64,000 bases of DNA from Hyaloraphidium curvatum (lineage: Eukaryota; Monoblepharomycota; Hyaloraphidiomycetes; Hyaloraphidiales; Hyaloraphidiaceae), in assembly GCA_025558095.1 (NCBI GenBank), contig JAIVFI010000046.1, positions 1 to 64,000 on the forward strand, written 5' to 3'. The position numbers and the translations under genes are program-made. The notes beneath the pieces were generated by a model. That model was not told where the DNA came from. It saw only the letters and a program-made list of their open reading frames with translations, and did no database searches. Positions 1-8,797 of this stretch are shown here, one piece after another (the stretch's first letter is position 1; every line of letters begins with the position of its first letter).

Positions 1-36
1 ACCGAACCCAAACGCGCCCGACACTCCGACCGCAGA

Positions 37-1323
37 ATGCTCGCCGAGAGACGGCCCGGCGGCGTTCCGGAGCGGGCGGCTTCAGCCATCTGGGGGCCGC
101 CGCAACCCCCGCGGCCCCAACCCCCGCGGCCCCCGCCGGCGCCGGCGCTGTCGCCCGCATCGCCACACTCTTCGCCCGCAACGCCGCACTCCTCCGCGGG
201 CTCCTCGGCGGGCTGCGCAGCGTGCAGCGCGAACCGCTCGAGTACATTCGACGAGGGACGCGCCCGCCGGAGGGACTTCAAGGTCCTGCGCGCGCTGGGA
301 GCCGGGACGTCGGGCTCCGTGCGCGCGGCGGTGTGTCGGAGCACCGGCGCGGGGGTGGCCGTCAAGTCGTACGCCAAAGCACCTCCGGAAGCGCGCTCCG
401 TCGGGCCCCCCGGCCCCTCGGGGTCTCGCGGCCGGGGCGGCGCCGGCTGCGACCCCGCGGCCCTCCGGCGCCGCGTGGCCGCCATCGCGGACCTCCGTCA
501 CCCGAACCTGCTCGAGGTGTACGAGTTTTTCGAGACCAGCCAGTCGTGCTACACCGTCATGGAGCTGGCACAGGGCGGGGACCTGGACTCCTACCAGTCG
601 TTGATGGGCAAGTTGCCCGAACGAGACATTGGCTCCATTCTGCACGGCATCCTCTCCGGTCTGGCCTACCTGCACTCCCGCGGAATCGCCCACAGGGACG
701 TCAAGCCGGGCAACGTGCTGCTGCGCACGAGGGATGACCCGTCCTCGGTGGTCCTGGCCGACTTTGACGGCTCCTTCGTCTCCGGACCCGGGGAGGACGC
801 TCCCGGCATGAGGATCCTCGTCGGCACGCCCTACTTCCTGGCCCCGGAGCTGGTTTCGGGGAAGGACTATGGCCCCGAGGTCGATGTCTACTCGGCCGGC
901 TGCATCGCCTTCCTCCTGACGTGCGGCCGCACCCCCTTCGAGGACTCTTCCTCCTTTGCCGAGCTCTATTCGCGGATCTCCCGCGGAGGCTGGACGTTCC
1001 CCAGCACCGCCCGCATCTCTCGGCCGCTCGAGGACCTCATCCGGAGCATGCTCAGGACGGACCCGGCCCGGCGCCCCTCGGCCTCGGCTGCCCTCGCGCA
1101 TACCTTCTTCGCCTTGGGATCGCGGCGGAGGTCAGCCAGCGGCGTTCGGGTGCGGTTCGACGAGCGGACGGGGGAGCTGTTCCCCGACGAAGGCGGGACG
1201 GCGCCGGGCGGTACGGGCTGGGCGGAGTCGGGGGCCGAGGCGGTGGAGCTGGCGTTGGGAAAGAGGGCCGCCGTGGTGAGGGCACGACAGGTGGTCCTCG
1301 GCAGGGAGGCTGCGTCCGTGTAG
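37..1323 (+). CDS. Ser/Thr protein kinase-like protein, array copy 1
   Basis: Intronless, 428 aa. A Pro/Ser-rich N-terminus (about residues 20-70) contains a CxxC motif (GCAAC, near 59-63) and is followed by a basic GRARRR segment. The kinase domain runs from about residue 82 to 355: glycine-rich loop LGAGTSGSV (87-95), VAVK Lys at 110, catalytic loop HRDVKPGN (219-226), APE at 269-271 and a C-lobe with DVYSAG. DFG is replaced by DFD (242-244), and by hand alignment the alphaC position expected to be Glu is Arg. The tail carries SGVRVRFDERTGEL, shared with every paralogue. The closest relatives are the next two genes downstream. Kinase fold is certain; substrate and catalytic competence are unknown. 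Confidence 0.9.
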   Translation: MLAERRPGGVPERAASAIWGPPQPPRPQPPRPPPAPALSPASPHSSPATPHSSAGSSAGCAACSANRSSTFDEGRARRRDFKVLRALGAGTSGSVRAAVCRSTGAGVAVKSYAKAPPEARSVGPPGPSGSRGRGGAGCDPAALRRRVAAIADLRHPNLLEVYEFFETSQSCYTVMELAQGGDLDSYQSLMGKLPERDIGSILHGILSGLAYLHSRGIAHRDVKPGNVLLRTRDDPSSVVLADFDGSFVSGPGEDAPGMRILVGTPYFLAPELVSGKDYGPEVDVYSAGCIAFLLTCGRTPFEDSSSFAELYSRISRGGWTFPSTARISRPLEDLIRSMLRTDPARRPSASAALAHTFFALGSRRRSASGVRVRFDERTGELFPDEGGTAPGGTGWAESGAEAVELALGKRAAVVRARQVVLGREAASV

Positions 1324-1977
1324 CAAGGGCAAAATGTGTTTGTGGTTTTGCGTGTCATTCGAAGTGCCCTGCACCTGCATCCGGCCGCCAGCCCTCTCCG
1401 CGACGCATACCCGCATCGGATTGGCTCTCTGTTTCTGCCGTTTGCGCCTGCCGGAGGAGTTCGGCGTGCGGCGCCCGCCAAGGGGCGACCCCGGCCGAAT
1501 CCCGCCCGTGTGGCGCTGGGAGCACAGCCATCGGAACCACCGCGATCCCTCGCACCGCCGGGGCCGAATGACGGGGCGGACAAGGCTACCCGTAAAACAC
1601 ATGCCATCGGGCCACCGGCAGAGCTTACCGGTCGGGTTTTCCATCGATTTTGGCTGCGGGCCGGCAAACGGACGCCGGCACCGCTTTGCCGCGGACCTCC
1701 TTCCCCTGCCGCCGTACTTCACTTCCGAGTGCATTCACCCGAGGCGAGCCCCTTCGCGTCGCGGTAAACACCGGCTTCCAATCACTTGCCGCGGGCGCCG
1801 GAGCCGGCCCATGCGGACCTGCGCGTCCGATCGCTTGGGACACTGGCCGCGCCCTTAGAGTTGGGGATCGGCCAGCCGAGTCTAGCCGCTTCCGCTGCGG
1901 TGCTGTGGTCCCCGCTCGGACCAGTTTCGAAATCCCGAGGGGCGAACCACCAACCCATCCCTCGCCTGCAGAAAGGA
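1324..1977. other. Intergenic region, kinase 1 to kinase 2
   Basis: About 650 bp between tandem kinase genes. I see no conserved coding segment or RNA gene. It presumably holds the kinase 1 terminator and the kinase 2 promoter. Confidence 0.4.
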
Positions 1978-3171
1978 ATGTCCTCGCAGACGCGAAACGC
2001 AGCCGCCGCCGCCATGCACGCCCTACCGGCCCCTCCGCGGGCCGCTCCGACGTCGCCGCCGCCGCCGATCCCCTCGCCACCGCTGTCCTCCCCCGGCGCC
2101 CCGCCGGGCTGCGAAGGCTGCAAGGCGTGCCGCTCGAGGGCATTCGCCGAGGGCCGCGCCCGCCGGAAGGACCTCGAGGTTCTGCGCACGCTCGGCGCGG
2201 GGACTTCGGGCATCGTGCAGTCCGCCGTCTGCAGGCGCACCGGGGCGGTGGTGGCCGTCAAGTCGTGCCGCAAGGCCGCGCGCGAGGCATACCTCCCCCC
2301 CGTTTTGCGGGCGCCATCGGGCCCCGGAGCCGACCCCGTCTCGCTGCGCCGCCGGGTGGACGCCATTGCGGGTCTTCGCCACCCCAACCTCCTCGAGGTG
2401 TACGAGTTCTTTGAGACCCGCGACTCCTGCTACGCCGTCATGGAGCTCGCGCAGGGCGGGGACCTGGACGCGTACCTCGCGTCCACGGGCAAGCTGCCGG
2501 AAAGGGACATCCGCTCCGTCCTGCACGGCATCCTCTCGGGCCTCGCCTACCTGCACTCCCGCGGAATCGCCCACAGGGACGTGAAACCGGCCAACGTGCT
2601 GCTGCGCACCGAAGACGACCCCGCGTCGGTGGTCCTCGCCGACTTCGACGGCTCCTTCGTCTCGGAGCCCGGGGAGAGCTCTGCGGGCATGAAGACCCTC
2701 GTCGGCACCCCCTACTTCCTGGCCCCGGAGCTCGTTTCGGGGAAGGACTATGGCCCCGAGATCGATGTCTACTCGGCTGGCTGCATCGCGTTCCTCCTCG
2801 CGTGCGGCCGCACCCCGTTCCAGGACTCTTCATCCTTTACCGAGCTGTACTCCCGTATATCCCGCGGGGGCTGGACGTTCCCCAGCGCCGCCCGCATCTC
2901 TCGGCCGCTGGAGGACCTCATCCGGACCATGCTCAGGACGGATCCGGCCCGGCGCCCTTCGGCATCGGAGGCCCTCGCGCATCCCTTCTTCGCCTCGGGA
3001 TCGGGGCAGAGGTCGGCCAGCGGGGTCCGGGTGCGGTTCGACGAGCGGACGGGGGAGCTGTACCCCGACGACGGCGGCGCTGCGCCCGGCCGGACGGGGT
3101 GGGCGGAATCGGGGGCCGAGGCGGTGGAACTGGCGTTGGGAATGCGGGCCGCCGCAGTGAGGGCGCCATAA
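1978..3171 (+). CDS. Ser/Thr protein kinase-like protein, array copy 2
   Basis: Intronless, 397 aa from the ATG at 1978. The frame is open further upstream to 1786, but that extension has no match in the paralogues, so the internal ATG is preferred; another ATG at 2014 is possible. The N-terminus is Pro/Ser-rich with a GCEGCKAC cysteine motif. The kinase domain has LGAGTSGIV, VAVK, HRDVKPAN, DFD in place of DFG, GTPYFLAPE and DVYSAG. The tail motif SGVRVRFDERTGEL is present. It is closest to copies 1 and 3, with long runs of identical nucleotides around the APE/DVYSAG region, which suggests recent duplication or conversion within the array. Confidence 0.9.
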   Translation: MSSQTRNAAAAAMHALPAPPRAAPTSPPPPIPSPPLSSPGAPPGCEGCKACRSRAFAEGRARRKDLEVLRTLGAGTSGIVQSAVCRRTGAVVAVKSCRKAAREAYLPPVLRAPSGPGADPVSLRRRVDAIAGLRHPNLLEVYEFFETRDSCYAVMELAQGGDLDAYLASTGKLPERDIRSVLHGILSGLAYLHSRGIAHRDVKPANVLLRTEDDPASVVLADFDGSFVSEPGESSAGMKTLVGTPYFLAPELVSGKDYGPEIDVYSAGCIAFLLACGRTPFQDSSSFTELYSRISRGGWTFPSAARISRPLEDLIRTMLRTDPARRPSASEALAHPFFASGSGQRSASGVRVRFDERTGELYPDDGGAAPGRTGWAESGAEAVELALGMRAAAVRAP

Positions 3172-3804
3172 GTGGTCTTTGGCGGGGTAACTAGCCGGCC
3201 TAGAGAGAGCACATGTTCGTGTGGTCGTGATTGGCATTCGAAGCAGTCTGCTGCGCTGTTTGCGAGATAGTGAGCCGGGTCCGGCTTTGGTTGCCCGCTG
3301 ATGGAGACCGTGATGGGTCCTCGGGACTCCGAGGGGGGCGGTCCTTGGGAGACGGCGAGGACGGCCCTGGTGGCGCATCCGCATGTCGGGGCTGGGGCAT
3401 GGCTACGGTGTCCGATCCCGCCCGAAACGCTCTGAACGCTCGCTGGCGCCCGGCTGCGCTCCGGAGCTCGTCCGGTGGTAGATTTAGAAATCCCCCTTCC
3501 TAGTCGAGGCCATTTCGTGGGATTTTCGGCGGGTTTTCAATTGGGTCCGCGGTCGCCCACCGCATTGCCGACGACCCCTGAATCCCTCGGACTTTCGGGC
3601 AAGTCGGCCCGCGTCTGCCGCACGTTCCAACTACGCTACCCAAATATACTGTTATGGCACGTTCTTCCGGAAGTGCGGCGCACCCTCCGGTGCGGCCGTA
3701 TGCACGCCAGCACGTCGCGATCGACGCTCGCCGTGTGAGGGAAGGTCGGGCCGACTGCCCGAGATCAACCGCCCACCGCAGCTCGCCGACGACCTCCTCC
3801 GGCA
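3172..3804. other. Intergenic region, kinase 2 to kinase 3
   Basis: About 630 bp with no conserved coding segment that I can support. Its AT content is slightly higher than in the genes. Confidence 0.4.
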
Positions 3805-5040
3805 ATGGCGCCCGCCCACGGCCCGTCGGAGGGTTTCGCTGACACACCCGCCCCGCAACCGCCGCCTCCGTCGCGCGCCGGCGCCGCGCGGTCCCCCGCG
3901 CCGCCGCGCCATTCCCCGCCCTCCTCCGCCGGCTCCGCGTCCGGCTGCGAGACGTGCGAGCCGCGTCGGCCGCGCGTGTTCGCAGAGGGCCGCGCCCGCC
4001 GCAGGGATCTCAAGATGCTGCGCGCGCTGGGCGCCGGCACGTCGGGCATCGTGCGGTCGGCGCTCTGCAGGACCACCGGAGACGTCGTCGCCGTCAAATC
4101 GTGCCGCAAGATCGAGGCGGGGTTTCGCGGACCGCCGGCGCCGCCCGGCAACCCCGCCCTCGGAGGCGCTGGCTTCGATTGCGAAGCGCTCCGCCGCCGG
4201 GTGGCCGCAATCGCAGACCTCCGTCACCCGAACCTGCTCGAGGTGTACGAGTTTTTCGAGACACGGGAGTCTTGCTACGTGATCATGGAGCTGGCTGAAG
4301 GAGGCGACCTGGACTCGTACCTCTCCTCCGTGGGCAAGCTGCCCGAAAGGGACATTCGAGCCGTCCTGCACGGCATCCTCTCCGGCCTGGCCTACCTGCA
4401 TTCTCGTGGAATCGCCCACAGAGACGTGAAGCCGGGCAACGTGCTGCTTCGTGCCAAGGACGACCCCTCGTCCGTCGTCCTCGCTGACTTCGATGGCTCG
4501 TTCGTCGCAGATCCGGACGACACCTCCCCGGTTATGAAAACGCTCGTTGGAACGCCATATTTCCTGGCCCCAGAGCTGGTTTCGGGGAAGGACTATGGCC
4601 CCGAGGTCGATGTCTACTCGGCCGGCTGCATTGCCTTCCTCCTGGCGTGCGGCCGCACCCCCTTCGAGGACTCTTCCTCCTTTGCCGAGCTCTACTCCCG
4701 GATATCCCGCGGGGGTTGGGCCTTCCCCAGCAGCGCGAAGATCTCCCGCCCCCTCGAGGACCTCATCCGGAGCATGCTCGAGACGGACCCCTCGCGCCGA
4801 CTGTCGGCATCGGCGGCCCTCGCCCACCCCTTTTTCGCCCTCGGGTCGAGGCGGAGGTCTTCGAGCGGGGTCAAGGTGCGGTTCGACGAACGGACGGGGG
4901 AACTGTTCCCCGAGGACGGCGGCGGCGCGCCTGAAGGGGTGGTCACCGGAGACGAGGCGGCCGAGCGGGCTCGCGCCATACAGGTTGCGGTGCTTAGGGC
5001 GCGGCATGGGGTGCACGGGCGGGAGCCGTCGTCGGAATAG
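3805..5040 (+). CDS. Ser/Thr protein kinase-like protein, array copy 3
   Basis: Intronless, 411 aa. It has the same layout as copies 1 and 2: Pro/Ser-rich N-terminus with a GCETC motif, a GRARRR basic segment, glycine loop LGAGTSGIV, VAVK lysine, HRDVKPGN catalytic loop, DFD instead of DFG, GTPYFLAPE and DVYSAG. The tail is SGVKVRFDERTGEL. The C-lobe DNA around 4560-4700 is almost identical to that of copy 1. It is intact, with no frame break. A regulatory or signalling role is inferred only from the fold. Confidence 0.9.
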   Translation: MAPAHGPSEGFADTPAPQPPPPSRAGAARSPAPPRHSPPSSAGSASGCETCEPRRPRVFAEGRARRRDLKMLRALGAGTSGIVRSALCRTTGDVVAVKSCRKIEAGFRGPPAPPGNPALGGAGFDCEALRRRVAAIADLRHPNLLEVYEFFETRESCYVIMELAEGGDLDSYLSSVGKLPERDIRAVLHGILSGLAYLHSRGIAHRDVKPGNVLLRAKDDPSSVVLADFDGSFVADPDDTSPVMKTLVGTPYFLAPELVSGKDYGPEVDVYSAGCIAFLLACGRTPFEDSSSFAELYSRISRGGWAFPSSAKISRPLEDLIRSMLETDPSRRLSASAALAHPFFALGSRRRSSSGVKVRFDERTGELFPEDGGGAPEGVVTGDEAAERARAIQVAVLRARHGVHGREPSSE

Positions 5041-5385
5041 TTGGTTCGGTAGCTTTCTTGATTGGATGCAGTTTTCGTGTCGATGTCCGGACTCGTGCTC
5101 CAGGCGCCATGCCAAGTTCTTCCGCCCGGTCTCCAATCGGGGATGACGCAACCCGGCGGCCCAGTAAGATCGCATTGGTCCCGCGAGCGCCGGCCGCACG
5201 GTGACCGGTCATCTCGCGATGCGTCAGGGCAACGCCAAGTCCGACTATTCCGAGGCACCCCTCGCTGCCGTACACTCCGGAGCGGCGGCGAAATCGGCGA
5301 TCCGATGCCGCGGGTGGTTCCTTGAGGGCCGCCTATCGCGTCGGGGCTTCGATTCTGGAGCGTCCCTACCCCTGCCCCAACCGGA
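5041..5385. other. Intergenic region, kinase 3 to kinase 4
   Basis: About 345 bp without a recognisable gene. Confidence 0.4.
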
Positions 5386-6766
5386 ATGCAAGCCGTGCGG
5401 CCTCCCTCGAGTCCCTCCTCCCTGGCCGGGCGTCCGGACCTCCGTCCGTGCAGCCGCGCCGGCGCCGACCCCGCCTCGCCGCCGCGGCGGTGCTTCCCGG
5501 GACCCAACGCCCGCACCCTGTCCTCCAGCAGCAGCTCAGGGTCCCCCGACCCCGCCGACGACGCCGGTGCGGACGGGGAGGACACCTACTCCCACGGCCG
5601 GGCGCGGCGGCGGGCGTACAAGATGCTCCGCTTCGTCGGCGCGGGCGCGTCGGGAACGGTCAGGGCCGCCGTGAGCCTGCAGACTGGCGAGGTCGTCGCG
5701 CTCACGGCCTCGCGGAAGCAGACGCCGGCGGACGACCCTGGGTCCGAGATCGCTTTCGGGCCCTGGGACGCGGAGATTCGCCGGCGCTACGCGGTGATGG
5801 CGGAACTGCGTCACCCCAACCTGGCGCGGATACACGAGTTCTTTGCCACTGCGAACAAGTTCTATGCGGCCATGGAGCTCGCCGAAGGAGGGGTGGGTCC
5901 ACGTGGCATCCCGCCCACCCCGACGCTCTCTGACCAGCGCTGCTGCAGAACCTCGAGAGCTACGTCGGCCGCGGGAAGATGCTCCCCGAAACCGACATCC
6001 GAGTGGTGCTCCAGGCCATTCTCGACGGACTTGCCTACCTCCACAGCCACCGCATCGCGCACCGCGACGTGAAGCCGGCCAACGTCCTCCTGCGCCGCCA
6101 ACAAGACCTCTCCTCGGTGGTCCCCGCCGACTTTGACGGCTCCTTCGTCTCCGACGGCAACGAAACCTCCCCCAACATGCGGACCCTCGTCGGCACGCCC
6201 TTCTTCCTCGCCCCCGAGATTGCCCTCGGCCGCCCGTATGGGATCCCCGTCGACGTCTATTCAGCGGGCTGCATCGCCTTCTACCTCGCCTGCGGCCGCA
6301 CCCCGTTCGAAAACGCCACCAGCTTTGACCGGCTCTACCATCGGATCTCGACCGGCGACTGGCGGTTCCCCAAGGGCGCGACGTGCCGGCCGCCCTTGAG
6401 GACCTCGTGCGGCGGATGCTCGCGACGGACCCCGCAGGAAGGATCGCAGCGTCGGGGGCACTGGACCACCCGTTCTTCGCAAAGGCGAGGCGGAGGCTGA
6501 GCGGCGTGGAGGTCTGGTACGATCTGAGCACGGGTGAGCTGGTGGCGTGCAGCGGAGCCGAGGCGTGCAGCGCGCTATGGACGGGGACCAATGTGCACTC
6601 TGCTATCCAATACCTGGACTTCCTGCGCTTCTATGCGCGACGTCTTGACGACGTGGACCTAGAGTGCTGTCTGTCGTCGGGATCGGGTAAGCTGGCGGCG
6701 CTCGGGGGTGCAAGTGGTTTAGGGACCACTCGCCGGAACGAAACCGCCCGCGTCCCTCGGCTATGA
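5386..6766 (+). pseudogene. Kinase-like gene copy 4, decaying
   Basis: Two exons, 5386-5892 and from 5949. The 56-nt intron (GTGGGT...CAG) sits right after the conserved MELAEGG, the same place as in copy 5. Two defects are visible. The VAVK lysine is replaced by Thr (VALT, codon ACG), although HRDVKPAN and DFD remain. Near 6380 the frame slips by one base: upstream reads FPKGA, then the next frame resumes the expected PAALEDLVRRML and the SGVEVWYD-TGEL tail, ending at 6766. A one-base deletion in DNA is the simplest reading; an assembly error cannot be excluded. If real, this is a pseudokinase on the way to a pseudogene. Confidence 0.75.
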
Positions 6767-6991
6767 ACCCGCGGCGCATGCGGTGCCTGAACCGATACTC
6801 GGGACTGTTCGCTCTGCATCCTGGGACCACCGGGCGGTGACCGGATCGGAGAAAGGCGCCGACTCGTGGTTTGCCAGGGGAGTTCGCAGGGGATCCCGGA
6901 ATCTGGGCCGGCCTCGACCGAGTGTCCCCTGCACCGCTTCCCGCTCGTTCCCCGATTCCAATCCCGCCGCCTCTTCCCCAGTTCCTTCCGT

Positions 6992-8217
6992 ATGGCGCAC
7001 CCTGCTCCTACGTGGACCACAGCGGCCGGAGACCTCCCAGATCTCCGCAGCTGGAGGCGGCCGGCCGTGCGGCCCCTCGCCGGCCCGGAGGAGGCGGCCG
7101 CGGTCGTCGACGCCCGCCGCCCGTCGGTGGTTTCGACGACGTCCTCCGACGGGGCGCCCGCCGAGTCGCCCGACGCCGTCGCCCGCGGCCGGGCGCGACG
7201 CAGGGCCTACCGTTCGTCGCGCACGCTGGGGAGCGGCGCGAGCGGGACCGTGCGGGCGGCGGTGAACCGGGAAACAGGGGCCGCGGTGGCGATAAAGGTA
7301 ACCCGCCGCGGGGGCCCCGTGGACGACTGGGGCCGGTCGGGAGGGACTTCCGGGACCGCAGAAGAGGCCGGGCGCCGGTTCGACGCGCTGGCTTCCCTGG
7401 AGCACCCGAACGTGCTTTCCGTCGTCGAGTTCTTCGAGACCCGGCGAGCCTTCTATCTGGTCATGGAGCTCGCCGACGGAGGGGTAAGCACTATCGCGGG
7501 GCGACAAGGCTGGGTTGGTTCTGACGAGCCCCCGCACAGGACCTGCAGGACTATGCGCGGCGCCGGGGGACGCTCGAAGAGGACGACATCCGCGGGGTAC
7601 TGCGGTGCATCCTCCGCGGCCTGGCCTACCTCCACGCCCACGGCATCGTCCATCGCGACGTCAAGCCTAGCAACGTGCTCCTCCGGCGGCGGGACGACCC
7701 GCGCTCGGCGGCCCTGGCCGACTTCGATGGCTCCTTCTTTTCCCGCGACGACGCCGGGGGAACACCGCCCAACATGCGCACCCTCGTCGGCACACCCTCG
7801 TACATGGCACCCGAGGTCGCCCTGGGCCGCCCGTACGGGGCCGAGGTCGACGTCTACTCGACGGGCTGCATAGCCTTCCACCTTGCCTGCGGGCGGACGC
7901 CGTTCCAGGATGCAGGCAGTTTCGAGGAGCTCTATCAGCGCATATCGGCCGGAGTCTGGCGGTTCCCGGAAGGCGCAAAAGTACCCGCCGCGCTCGGCGA
8001 CCTCGTCGGGCGGATGCTCGAAACCGATCCCGCGAAGCGCATCTCGGTGGCGGAGGCGCTCGACCATCCCTTTCTCGCCGAGTCCAGGCGCAAGCTGAGC
8101 GGGGTGGAGGTGATGTACGATGAGGGCACGGGGGAGCTGGTGGCCTACTGCAGGCGCGAGGAGCCTTCGGCGTGGTCCGAGCGCGGGGAAGCAGGGGTCG
8201 TGGAGAGCGCCGTATAA
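6992..8217 (+). CDS. Ser/Thr protein kinase-like protein, array copy 5
   Basis: Exons 6992-7483 and 7540-8217, 389 aa. The 56-nt intron (GTAAGC...CAG) lies after MELADGG in phase 0, exactly where copy 4 has its intron. The start ATG at 6992 gives MAHPAPTW and a short Ser/Ala-rich N-terminus without the CxxC found in copies 1-3. Domain landmarks: [24 protein letters not shown] for [12 protein letters not shown] and DVYSTG. The tail [14 protein letters not shown] is conserved. Intact. A catalytic Lys, HRD Asp and the first Asp of DFD are all present. Confidence 0.9.
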
Positions 8218-8385
8218 TGTGGAGCCCGCCTTTGTCATCCATCTGCGACCGGTCTGTCTTCAGGTGAGAACGGCTGTGTCGGAAACCGATCGGGAAGGGC
8301 GAGCGGCTCGGCATGGAGATCCCCAAAAGGTCCACGACCATGATCATTTGCAGCTGCTATGTAAGCAAGGCAAAAGCAGCAGCGC

Positions 8386-8714
8386 AAACTCTCGGAGCCC
8401 CTGGAGGACCTCAGCCGGCGGATGCTCGAGCTGGACCCGGCCGTGCGCATCACTGCATCCCAGGCGCTGCGGCATGACTTCATTCAGCGGGGTGGCAGGC
8501 GAGGGTCCAGCTCGGGCAGAGGGTCATGTACGATCCCCGGACCGGGGAACTGAAGCCCGAGGGGAACTCTTGGGCGACGACCGCGAAAACCGAGGCCTTG
8601 GAGAGGGCGCTGACCCTGCGGACAGGGGGGCAGAGGGTGGAATCGAAGGCGGAGGAGCAGTCGGTCAACGACGTTCGCCGGCCGCTCCAGGACGGGCCTG
8701 CCGGTAGGAAATGA
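8386..8714 (+). pseudogene. Kinase C-terminal remnant
   Basis: Translation from about 8386 reads KLSEPLEDLSRRMLELDP, which is the end of the kinase C-lobe of this family. After one further frame slip near 8510 the shared tail RVMYDPRTGEL follows, and the frame ends at 8714. No glycine loop, HRD or DFD region precedes it, so only the last quarter of a copy survives. It marks a seventh family member lost next to the array. Confidence 0.7.
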
Positions 8715-8797
8715 CCTCGATCCGTAATCCGTTCTCTTCTTTCTGCCGCGTACAAGACTCGAGAAGCGTAGCGTGCAGCATTCCCGCCCCCCATCCG

